Shown: piece by piece, positions 44,723-51,866 of the stretch
Numbering within the stretch: the stretch's first letter is position 1
How the letters are laid out: every line of letters starts with the position of its first letter
Origin: a bacterium
GTDB taxonomy: Bacteria > Planctomycetota > UBA1135 > UBA2386
Direction: 5' to 3'
DNA length: 64,000 nt
Assembly: GCA_024743115.1 (NCBI GenBank)
Contig: JANSXC010000019.1
Coordinates: 1 to 64,000 of the forward strand
Position numbers and translations under genes: made by a program
The notes under the pieces: generated by a model
Told to the model about the DNA's origin: nothing
Database searches by the model: none
Seen by the model: the letters and a program-made list of their open reading frames with translations, nothing else

Positions 44723-45721
44723 CTACTTGTTGGCCGCGACCTTCCTGCCGGTGCTCTTGCTCTTGGAGCGATCGCCTTCGGACAAGTCCCTGAGCGCGAG
44801 TGCGCGCAGCGCCTTCTCCTTCTTGACGAGCTTCTCGCGTTCCTTGCTGAGCTTGTCGAGCTGCTTCAGGTACTTCTTGAGCTTGGGCGACTTCAGCCCC
44901 TTCTTCTCGATCTCGCGATCGCGACGCACCATGACCTCCTGCTCGAGGCCATCGACGCGATCGTACTGGTCGAGGATCTTGCGCAGCTCCTTGAGCGACT
45001 TCTTCGCGTTGCCGTCGTAGCAACGATCGAGGTAGGAGAACATCGTCTCCCACAGCACGCGTTGCGACTGCGTCCCGGAGAGCGGCGTCTTGTGCGTGCC
45101 GTCCGGATCCACGAAGAACAGGTGCGGGATCTTCTCGCCCTTCTCCCTCTTGAAGAGGTTGGTGAGCGGGTGGTCCTTCTCGAGGATGTTCGGCGGCAGC
45201 TTGACGCAACGGAACCAGTGCGTGAGCAGAACGGTCTGTTCGTTGCTCATCGTCCGGCTCAGCAGCGCGTGGTCCGTGCCCTTGCACTTCTCACACTCGC
45301 GCATGATCAGCAGCGGGCGCTTGTCGCTGTCGGTGACGACCTCGTAGGCCTTCTCGATCGGCAGCGCGAAGCGTGACATCGTGCCGGCCGTGCGGCCGTC
45401 CGTGTTCTCCTCCTCTTCGGGCTTCCAGACCGGGTGGGTCCAGTCGATCTTGAGGCGCTTCTTCGCGGTCTTCTTGCGGGTGAAGTCCAGCGCGATGCCG
45501 CCACCGCCGCCCCTGGGGCCAGCAGCCGCTCCACCGCCAGGCCCGGACGGCCCGCGGGCTCCACCGCCGCCGCCTCCGGCCGACGGACCACCACCACTAC
45601 CCATACCATCTTGCGGCGACCAACTGGACGCCGAGGGGCCAGCTCATCATTGGGGTGCGGCAGGGCGCGCGAGCACGGCCCCGAGGGCCGCGACCAGAAT
45701 GGGCAGAACGAGCTTGTGCAT
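44723..45721 (-). CDS. Candidate exported selenoprotein with tandem UGA codons, paralog 1
   Basis: Translation begins at ATG 45721, eight bases after GGAGG. Residues 1-24 are a signal peptide (MHKLVLPILVAALGAVLARP then AAPQ). Codons 25 and 26 are TGA TGA (45649-45644). The same frame then runs uninterrupted to 44723 (332 residues in all): a Gly-rich linker, a conserved LDFTRKKTAKKRLKIDW segment, and a thioredoxin-like body with CEKC at about 143-146, HLFFVDPDGTHKTPLSG and a C-terminal basic coiled coil. If the UGAs are stops, the body could start only at ATG 45604. I read them as selenocysteine, because the paralog at 47207 has the same UGA pair, signal and frame. A SECIS-like hairpin follows at 18 nt. 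Function unknown; redox role plausible. Confidence 0.7.
45614..45649 (-). promoter_or_regulatory. Tandem UGA with SECIS-like hairpin, paralog 1
   Basis: The UGA pair occupies 45649-45644. Exactly 18 nt after it lies loop AGTT (45625-45622). The arms are CGGCGTCC (45633-45626) and GGTCGCCG (45621-45614), pairing over seven bases with one U-U mismatch. Bacterial SECIS elements have a 4-16 bp stem, a short apical loop with a G among its first two bases, and a spacing of about 16-37 nt to the UGA; this fits all three. Structure drawn by hand only. Confidence 0.5.
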
Positions 45722-45854
45722 CAGACAAACCTCCGCGAGCGGGATTGGGCAGGAGTGGGTCACCGATCCTAGTCGCCGAGCGGCGAGCCGTCGACTGGGT
45801 CGGGCAGGATACCTGGGCCGCACCCGACCGCGCCTTGCCGCAGGGGCACGCCCG

Positions 45855-47060
45855 CTACTTCTTCGGGTAGGTCTTGAGCACCCAGGCCCGCCACGCCTTG
45901 TCATAGGACTCGGCATCGAGCTCGAACAACTCGATGAGCAGGCGGCGCGCCGCGGTCTCGATCGTCTTGTGAGGCACCATCGAGTTGGCCACGGGCGGGA
46001 TCTCTTTGATCTTCCTCACCATGAACGCGAGCTTCTCCGCGTCGTGCTTCGCGAGGTAGTCGACGCGCGACCAGGCCTGCGCGTGGTGGTGGTAGCCCAT
46101 CTTCGTGAAGTCCTTCCACTCGCACATCTGATCGAACGTGAAGAACACGCCCTCGTGCTGCGCGCGCTTGCGGACCCGCACCGGCCAGGCATTGATCTTC
46201 AGCTCGGGGATGGCCTCGGTGTTCAGCAGGCTCACGTTCGCGACACTACTCGGAATGTCGACCGCGAAGTGATGCGCGAGCCCTTCGTCGAGCCACAGCG
46301 GCAGGGCGAGATGGAAGCCGCGGAACCCGCTGATCAGGTTGTGCGCGGCCGAGTAGATGATGTGCGAGTGGATCGCCGTGAGGTCGAAGCCCTCGAGCCC
46401 TTCCGCCGCGCACGCCGCGACGAGCTGGTGGGTCTTGAGGTGGTACCACCGCATCGCGACATCGGCCTTGGTGTTGCAGAAGCGGTCGAAGTAGCGCGCG
46501 AGGTCCGAACGCTTCTCGAACATCAGCACGAGGTACTTGTCTCCCATGCCGAGGTACTTGCCGTTCGTCGGCGGGGCGCCGTTGAAGTCGGCATCCGTGA
46601 CGCCCATGAACTTCTGGAAGTCGCGATAGAGGTTCTCGAGGCGCCACGCGTAGAGGTGGATCTGCACCCACGGCCCGAACTTCTTCGGCTTGGAGGGGAA
46701 CTTCGGCAGCTTCTTCCGAACCTCCTTGATCTCCTTCTTGAGGTAGCGCCGCTTCTCGTTCTCTTCCGGCCAAGGCCGGGTCTTCAGGTTGTAGCCAATC
46801 TTGAAGTGCTCGGTCTCGATCCACAGGAAGCGCCCCTTACCGAGCACCGCTTCGAGATCATCCGTCGTGCGATAGTCGGCCCACGGAAACGGCCCGTAAC
46901 CGACGATGCCCGCCTGCTTCATCAGCGCGGGATCGGCCTTGGTATAGGGATCGATCTTCTTCGCCTTGAGGACGTCCTCGTCGTCCTTCGTGGTCTTCTG
47001 AGCGGGCGCGAACGCGACGAGGCCCAGGGTCGCGAACAAGAGAGCGAGAGTCTTTTTCAT
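45855..47060 (-). CDS. Exported gluzincin-like protein with degenerate zinc motif
   Basis: ATG 47060 gives a signal peptide (MKKTLALLFATLGLVAFAPAQ), so the longer frame to 47165 is rejected. About 401 residues. The middle resembles the peptidase-MA/gluzincin layout where an HExxH helix is followed by a PxWLxEGLAxxF helix: the second part is clear (LPLWLDEGLAHHFAVD), but the first reads IHSHIIYSAAH, lacking the Glu of HExxH, so zinc catalysis is doubtful. It lies between the two UGA-containing paralogs but is separated from the one upstream by a terminator. Confidence 0.7.
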   Translation of the reverse strand: MKKTLALLFATLGLVAFAPAQKTTKDDEDVLKAKKIDPYTKADPALMKQAGIVGYGPFPWADYRTTDDLEAVLGKGRFLWIETEHFKIGYNLKTRPWPEENEKRRYLKKEIKEVRKKLPKFPSKPKKFGPWVQIHLYAWRLENLYRDFQKFMGVTDADFNGAPPTNGKYLGMGDKYLVLMFEKRSDLARYFDRFCNTKADVAMRWYHLKTHQLVAACAAEGLEGFDLTAIHSHIIYSAAHNLISGFRGFHLALPLWLDEGLAHHFAVDIPSSVANVSLLNTEAIPELKINAWPVRVRKRAQHEGVFFTFDQMCEWKDFTKMGYHHHAQAWSRVDYLAKHDAEKLAFMVRKIKEIPPVANSMVPHKTIETAARRLLIELFELDAESYDKAWRAWVLKTYPKK

Positions 47061-47117
47061 CGGCGATCGGTCGGCGGAGGGGTCAGGCACCGGCTGGCCA
47101 ACACCAGTGATACCAAA

Positions 47118-47159
47118 AAAACGAACCCGTGAGACGCCTACGTCACACGGGTTCGTTTT
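47118..47159. terminator. Bidirectional rho-independent terminator
   Basis: Perfect 14-bp inverted repeat: arm AAAACGAACCCGTG (47118-47131), 14-base loop, arm CACGGGTTCGTTTT (47146-47159), with a run of A before the left arm and T at the end. It can terminate in both directions. On the minus strand it ends the transcript of the 47207 gene, so that gene is not in an operon with the gluzincin-like gene. Confidence 0.88.
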
Positions 47160-47206
47160 CTCCACGGTCTCGGTTGGGGCCGCGACCGTGACAGGGAGCC
47201 CAGAAC

Positions 47207-48166
47207 TCAGTTCTGCGCGCCCACCTCGGCCGGCTTCTCAGCCGCCGCCGCCTTCGGCTGGGCAAGTTCCTTGAGCGCGAGCGCCCGGAGATCCTTCTCC
47301 TTCTTGACCAGCTTCTGACGCTCCTTGGCCAGCTTGTCGATCTGCTTCTGGTACTTCTTCAGCTTCTTCGACTTCAGGCCCTTCTTCTCGATCTCGCGAT
47401 CCATGCGGACCATGACCTCTTGCTCGAGGCCGTCCACGCGATCGTACTGGTCGAGGATCTTGCGAAGCTCCTTGAGGGACTTCTTCGCGTTGCCGTCGTA
47501 GCAACGATCGAGATACGCGAACATCGTCTTCCACAGGTCGCGCTGCGACTGGGTGCCCGACAGCGGCGTCTTGTGCGTGCCGTCCGGATCGACGAAGAAC
47601 AGGTGCGGGACCTTCTCACCCTTCTCGACCTTGAACAGGTTCGTGAGCGGGTGATCCTTCTCGAGGATGTTCGGGCCGAGCTTGACGCAGCGGAACCAAC
47701 CGGTGAGCAGAACGGTCTGTTCGTTGCTCATCGTGCGACTCAGCAGCGCGTGATCCGTGCCCTTGCACTTCTCACACTCGCGCATGATCAGCAGCGGACG
47801 CTTGTCGTTCGAGGTGACGACCTCGTAGGCCTTCTCGACCGGCAGCGCGAACCGCGCCATCGTGCCGACCGTGCGGCCGTCGGAGTTCTCCTCTTCCTCG
47901 GGCTTCCAGACCGGGTGGGTCCAGTCGATCTTGAGGCGCTCCTTCGCGGTCTTCTTGCGAGTGAAGTCCAGCGCGATGCCGCCACCGCGGCCGCCGCCAC
48001 CAGGACCTCCGGCTCCACCGCCAGCGGCTGCGCCACCGGCTCCAGGCTGACTACGCGGCGCCCAACTGGCGCCACCACCACCGCTTCATCATTGCGGCGC
48101 CGCGGGGCGCGCGAGCGACAGCCCCATGGCGAGACAAATCAACGGAACAACGAGTTTGTGCAGCAC
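47207..48166 (-). CDS. Candidate exported selenoprotein with tandem UGA codons, paralog 2
   Basis: GTG 48166 lies nine bases after GGAGG and starts a signal peptide (VLHKLVVPLICLAMGLSLAR then PAAPQ). Codons 26 and 27 are TGA TGA (48091-48086), followed in the same frame by a Gly/Ala-rich linker, LDFTRKKTAKERLKIDWTHP and the thioredoxin-like body with CEKC at about 131-134. The first ATG after the UGAs is at 47860, well inside the conserved part, and no ATG, GTG or TTG occurs before it in frame, so a shorter start would lose conserved sequence. The body is over 80% identical to paralog 1, with synonymous changes in the region upstream of 47860. Total 319 residues. Confidence 0.72.
48055..48091 (-). 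promoter_or_regulatory. Tandem UGA with SECIS-like hairpin, paralog 2
   Basis: UGA pair at 48091-48086, then 18 nt to loop AGTTG (48067-48063). The perfect stem GGCGCC/GGCGCC (48073-48068 and 48062-48057) can be extended to eight pairs with one G-U. The loop motif and spacing equal those of paralog 1, although the stem bases differ. Confidence 0.5.
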
Positions 48167-48372
48167 TTGCAAAGTCCTCCGAACGTCTGGGTTTCGCCGC
48201 GCGACCGGGCAGGTGGCCGGGAAACCGATATGAGAATGCTACCGAACCCGATCGGCCAGGCAACACGGTCTGCCTGAGTCGGGCCGAACGATTCGACGGC
48301 CCGGACCCCAGGAACTGCCCCAACAACGCCAAGATTGGCCAAAAGATCCCTGGCAGTGCGGCTTCCGGCCGC

Positions 48373-49317
48373 TCACCGCAGATCGGGGGACAAGTCCGCC
48401 AATCCCACTTCTGAGCCCTCCAGGAGCGCCGCAGCGCGCTGCATCTCGTTCTGAAGCTGCCGGACATTGCCGGGCCAGGGCGCCGCCGCGAGAGCCGCGG
48501 CCGCATCCGGACCGAGGCGAATTTCCCGACCCGTGACCTTCGCGGCCTCAGCCAGAAAGAGCCGCGCCAGCATCACGATGTCACTGCCCCGCTGCCGCAG
48601 CGCCGGCGTCTCGACCCGCAGCACGTTGAGCCGGAAGAACAAGTCTTCGCGAAACTTGCCGGCCCGGACCCGCGCCTCGAGATCCTGGTTGGTCGCGGCG
48701 ATCACCCGGACGTCGATCTTTCTCGTCTTGCTGCCGCCGACGGGCCGCACCTCCCCCTCCTGCAGAACACGAAGCAGCTTGGCCTGGAGCGACAGCGCCA
48801 TCTCCCCGATCTCGTCGAGGAACAACGTGCCCTTGTGGGCCGCGACGAAGTGCCCGGGGTGATCGGCGATCGCGCCCGTGAACGCGCCCTTCTTGTGGCC
48901 GAACAACACGGACTCGAGCAGCGTCGCGGGGATTGCAGCGCAGTTCTCCGCCACGAGCTCACGGTCGTGGCGCTTGCTGAGCGCGTGCAGCGCCTGCGCG
49001 ACCCGCTCCTTGCCCGTGCCGCTCTCCCCGGTGATCAACACCGGCGCATTGGCCGGACCGAACTTCTCGAGCAACCTGCGCAACGCGAGCATCGGCTGCG
49101 AACTGCCGGTCAGCCCGTGCCAATCTTCGACGGCCGGATCGGCCGCCACCTCGGAATCGACCCCGGCCGCGGCCGGGTCCCCATTCGACGCCGCCGCACG
49201 TTCGCCGACCAGCCGCTCGATCTCACCGGCGAGCTCGGGCAACAGCTCGGGCGCTTCGTCGGCGACCCGCGCGACGATGCGACCCAGCTCCGCGAAGTAG
49301 TCGTCGCGCCGGCTCAC
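48373..49317 (-). CDS. Sigma-54 activator AAA+ protein without DNA-binding domain
   Basis: Starts at GTG 49317, which overlaps the uvrD stop by three bases; the longer frame above it lies inside uvrD. About 314 residues. An 80-residue N-terminal helical part is followed by a full sigma-54 activation domain: Walker A GESGTGKERV, the sigma-54-contacting GAFTGA loop, Walker B LFLDEIGE, sensor I VIAATNQ, R finger REDLFFRL, and PWPGNVRQLQN. It ends right after the AAA+ domain and has no Fis-type HTH and no receiver, GAF or FHA domain. It should remodel sigma-54 polymerase, probably from solution. Confidence 0.88.
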   Translation of the reverse strand: MSRRDDYFAELGRIVARVADEAPELLPELAGEIERLVGERAAASNGDPAAAGVDSEVAADPAVEDWHGLTGSSQPMLALRRLLEKFGPANAPVLITGESGTGKERVAQALHALSKRHDRELVAENCAAIPATLLESVLFGHKKGAFTGAIADHPGHFVAAHKGTLFLDEIGEMALSLQAKLLRVLQEGEVRPVGGSKTRKIDVRVIAATNQDLEARVRAGKFREDLFFRLNVLRVETPALRQRGSDIVMLARLFLAEAAKVTGREIRLGPDAAAALAAAPWPGNVRQLQNEMQRAAALLEGSEVGLADLSPDLR

Positions 49318-51533
49318 CAGCCGTTGTCCTCGAGCAGGTCGAGGCCCGCGTATTCGAGCACGAACTCGCGCTCGCGGCCGTCGTCGAAACGCACGACCGC
49401 GCGCGCCGAGATTCCCCGGCCGGCGATGCGCCGCACCTCGCCGTTGCCGTACTCCTGGTGACGCACCCGCACGCCGACGCGGACGTTCGCCATCAACTCC
49501 GGGTCCATCGTCACGGTCCAGCCGGTGTCGTGATCGACGTCGTCGTCGACGTCGTACCGCCGCCACGTTGGGGCGTAGTCCGCGATCGTGTCCTTGGGCA
49601 GCTCCTTGAAGAAGCGCGACGGGCGCATCGATTCCATACTGCCGGCGACCATGCGCTCGCGGGCATGCGACAGCATTGCGGTCTGGCGCGCGCGGGTGAT
49701 CGCGACGTAGCACAGCCGGCGCTCTTCTTCGAGCGCATCCGGCTCCTCCATGCTGCGGAAGCTCGGGAACACGCCTTCTTCGAGACCGGCGATGCAGACG
49801 TGGTCGAACTCGAGGCCCTTGGCCGCGTGCACGGTCATGAGCTGCACCATGGGCCCGTCGCCCTCCTCGTCCTGCGACGTCAGCAGCGCGACCTTCTGCA
49901 GGTAGCCGGCGACCCCGGTCGGCGGCACCTCGTCGGGGTCCGCGAACGGATCGTCGACCGCGCCGTCAGCATCGTCGTCGAACTCGATCGCGTCGCTGAC
50001 GAGCTCCTTGATGTTGTCCTCGCGTGTGCTGTCCTCGGCATCGCCGTAGCCAGTCGCGTGCTGCACGTAGCCGGAGCCCTTGAGGATCACCTCGAGTGCG
50101 GCGTGCACACCGTGCGCCGCAGCCGCCTTCGCGCGCTCCAGCACGTCGGCGAGCTCACCGAGCCCTTTCCGGCCCTTGGCGGCGAGCGGCGCGTGCAGAT
50201 CCTTCTCACCGACGACCTCACGCAGCGACATACCCTCGCGGAACGCCGCCTGCCGCAGCTTCTCGAGCGAAGTCTTGCCGATCCCGCGCGGCGGCACGTT
50301 GATGATGCGCGCCATGCTGACGTCATCGAGCGGATTGACGAGCACTCGCAGGTAGGCCAACAGATCCTTGATCTCGCGCCGCTCGAAGAACGTCTGCCCA
50401 CCCACGATCGTGTATGGCACACCCGCCGTCTTGAGCGCTTGCTCGAGCGCGCGCGACAGCCAGTGGGCGCGATAGAACACCGCGATCTGATCGAGCTCGA
50501 CCGCGTCGTCACGCAGCTCCGAGATGCGGTCGATGATGGCCGCAGCCTCCTCGGTCGCCGTCGCGGCGCGGAAGCGCCTGAGCTGATCGCCGTCCGGATT
50601 GTCCGTGCGCAAACGCTTGTCGAGTCGTTGCCGATTGTTGGCAATCACGTTCTCGGCCGCGCGCAGGATCGTCGCCGTACTGCGGTAGTTCTGCTCGAGC
50701 CGCACGACCGTGCACGGGTCGTAATCGTTCTCGAAGTCGAGGATGTTGCGGACCTCCGCGCCGCGGAACGAATAGATCGACTGGTCCGGATCGCCGACGA
50801 CGCAGAGGTTGCCCGTCGACACCGAACTCGCGGGCGGGCAGAGCAGCTTGAGCAGGTCGTACTGCACGCGGTTGGTGTCCTGGAACTCGTCGACGAGCAC
50901 CCAGCGGAAGCGGCGCTGGTACTGCTCCGCGACGTCCGGGAACTCGCGCAGGATCTGCAGGAACAACAGCAGCAGGTCGTCGAAATCCATCGCGCCCTGC
51001 TCCTTCATGCGGTCGTGGTACGGCGTCCACAACCGCTGCGTCGCCTGGCCGATGTCGTCGTCCCCGAGCACGGTCTCGTGCGGGGTCAGCGCGGCGTTCT
51101 TCAGCCGGCTGATCATGTTGCCGATGGCCGCCGGGCGGATCGACGTCGTGCTGATGCCACTGTCCTGCATCAACTCCTTGATGAGCGAATCGCGATCCTG
51201 CGTGTCGTAGATCGAGTAGTCGGACGGATAGCCGAGCTTGCCGCCATCGCGGCGCAGGAAACGGGCGCATGCCGAATGGAACGTCGCGACCCGCACGTAG
51301 TCCCCACCGAGTTCGTGCACGCGATGCGCCATCTCGCCCGCGGCCTTGTTGGTGAACGTCATCGCGAGGATCGAACCACTCGGCGTGCCCTCGCGGAGCA
51401 GCCGTGCGATGCGGCGCGTCACGACGCGCGTCTTGCCGGAGCCGGCACCCGCGAGCACCATCAGAGGTCCACTGCCGTGCGCGACCGCGGCGGCCTGCTG
51501 CTCGTTGAGGTCTGCGAGGATCGGATCGGACAT
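49314..51533 (-). CDS. pcrA: UvrD/PcrA-type ATP-dependent DNA helicase
   Basis: A 739-residue SF1A helicase. I use ATG 51533 (SDPILADLNEQQAAAV); an ATG at 51548 adds five residues. Motifs: Walker A GAGSGKTR, Ia FTNKAAGEM, II DEFQDTN, III GDPDQSIYSFRGAE, IV NYRS, V VHAAKGLEFDHV, VI YVAITRAR, and the C-terminal RHQEYGNGEVRRIAG Tudor-like part typical of PcrA/UvrD. It unwinds DNA 3'-5' in repair and clears RecA or stalled polymerases. Coupled at its 3' end to the sigma-54 activator gene. Confidence 0.93.
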   Translation of the reverse strand: MSDPILADLNEQQAAAVAHGSGPLMVLAGAGSGKTRVVTRRIARLLREGTPSGSILAMTFTNKAAGEMAHRVHELGGDYVRVATFHSACARFLRRDGGKLGYPSDYSIYDTQDRDSLIKELMQDSGISTTSIRPAAIGNMISRLKNAALTPHETVLGDDDIGQATQRLWTPYHDRMKEQGAMDFDDLLLLFLQILREFPDVAEQYQRRFRWVLVDEFQDTNRVQYDLLKLLCPPASSVSTGNLCVVGDPDQSIYSFRGAEVRNILDFENDYDPCTVVRLEQNYRSTATILRAAENVIANNRQRLDKRLRTDNPDGDQLRRFRAATATEEAAAIIDRISELRDDAVELDQIAVFYRAHWLSRALEQALKTAGVPYTIVGGQTFFERREIKDLLAYLRVLVNPLDDVSMARIINVPPRGIGKTSLEKLRQAAFREGMSLREVVGEKDLHAPLAAKGRKGLGELADVLERAKAAAAHGVHAALEVILKGSGYVQHATGYGDAEDSTREDNIKELVSDAIEFDDDADGAVDDPFADPDEVPPTGVAGYLQKVALLTSQDEEGDGPMVQLMTVHAAKGLEFDHVCIAGLEEGVFPSFRSMEEPDALEEERRLCYVAITRARQTAMLSHARERMVAGSMESMRPSRFFKELPKDTIADYAPTWRRYDVDDDVDHDTGWTVTMDPELMANVRVGVRVRHQEYGNGEVRRIAGRGISARAVVRFDDGREREFVLEYAGLDLLEDNGW

Positions 51534-51680
51534 CGGGCGTCGCAGCATAGAGACGGTCGATCCGAGTTAAACCCGGTTGAACGACGCCCGGTGAAACCGC
51601 GGCAGTTGATTTCACGGGGAATGAATCCGAAGTGATGGTTCTGGACCGCAACCGCGGCCTCTGCTCCGCTTGCCGAACTC

Positions 51681-51845
51681 ATGGCGAGCGCAGACGCCCC
51701 GACGCCAGACGACGACCGCACGGACCAGCCGCCGCCGCTGGGCAGCTGGGCGCGCATGTATCTGCTCGTCGCGGTGCTCGCGATCGGCGTGATGTTCGCG
51801 CTCTGGCTCATCGCCGCGACCTACAACATCCGGATGCCGGACTGA
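51681..51845 (+). CDS. Small single-pass membrane protein upstream of the symporter
   Basis: A 54-residue protein, start ATG 51681, stop TGA 51843-51845. A Pro/Asp-rich N-terminus is followed by one transmembrane helix (about residues 26-46, MYLLVAVLAIGVMFALWLIA). It lies 21 bases before the SSS symporter gene, on the same strand. Small membrane partners next to SSS transporters are known in other bacteria; the exact family is not recognised. Too short for most gene callers, but its position and hydrophobic helix support it. Confidence 0.6.
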   Translation: MASADAPTPDDDRTDQPPPLGSWARMYLLVAVLAIGVMFALWLIAATYNIRMPD

Positions 51846-51866
51846 GGATCCCGGACTGGGGCCGCC

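Noticed and set aside
45604..45649. Signal peptide mini-gene followed by separate reinitiated body gene
   Set aside because: Works only for paralog 1 (ATG 45604); paralog 2 has no in-frame start before its conserved part, and both keep the same frame over the UGAs.
45644..48091. TGA used as a general sense codon (alternative genetic code)
   Set aside because: Many other genes in the window end at TGA exactly where their family should end, so TGA is normally a stop; special recoding is the better explanation.
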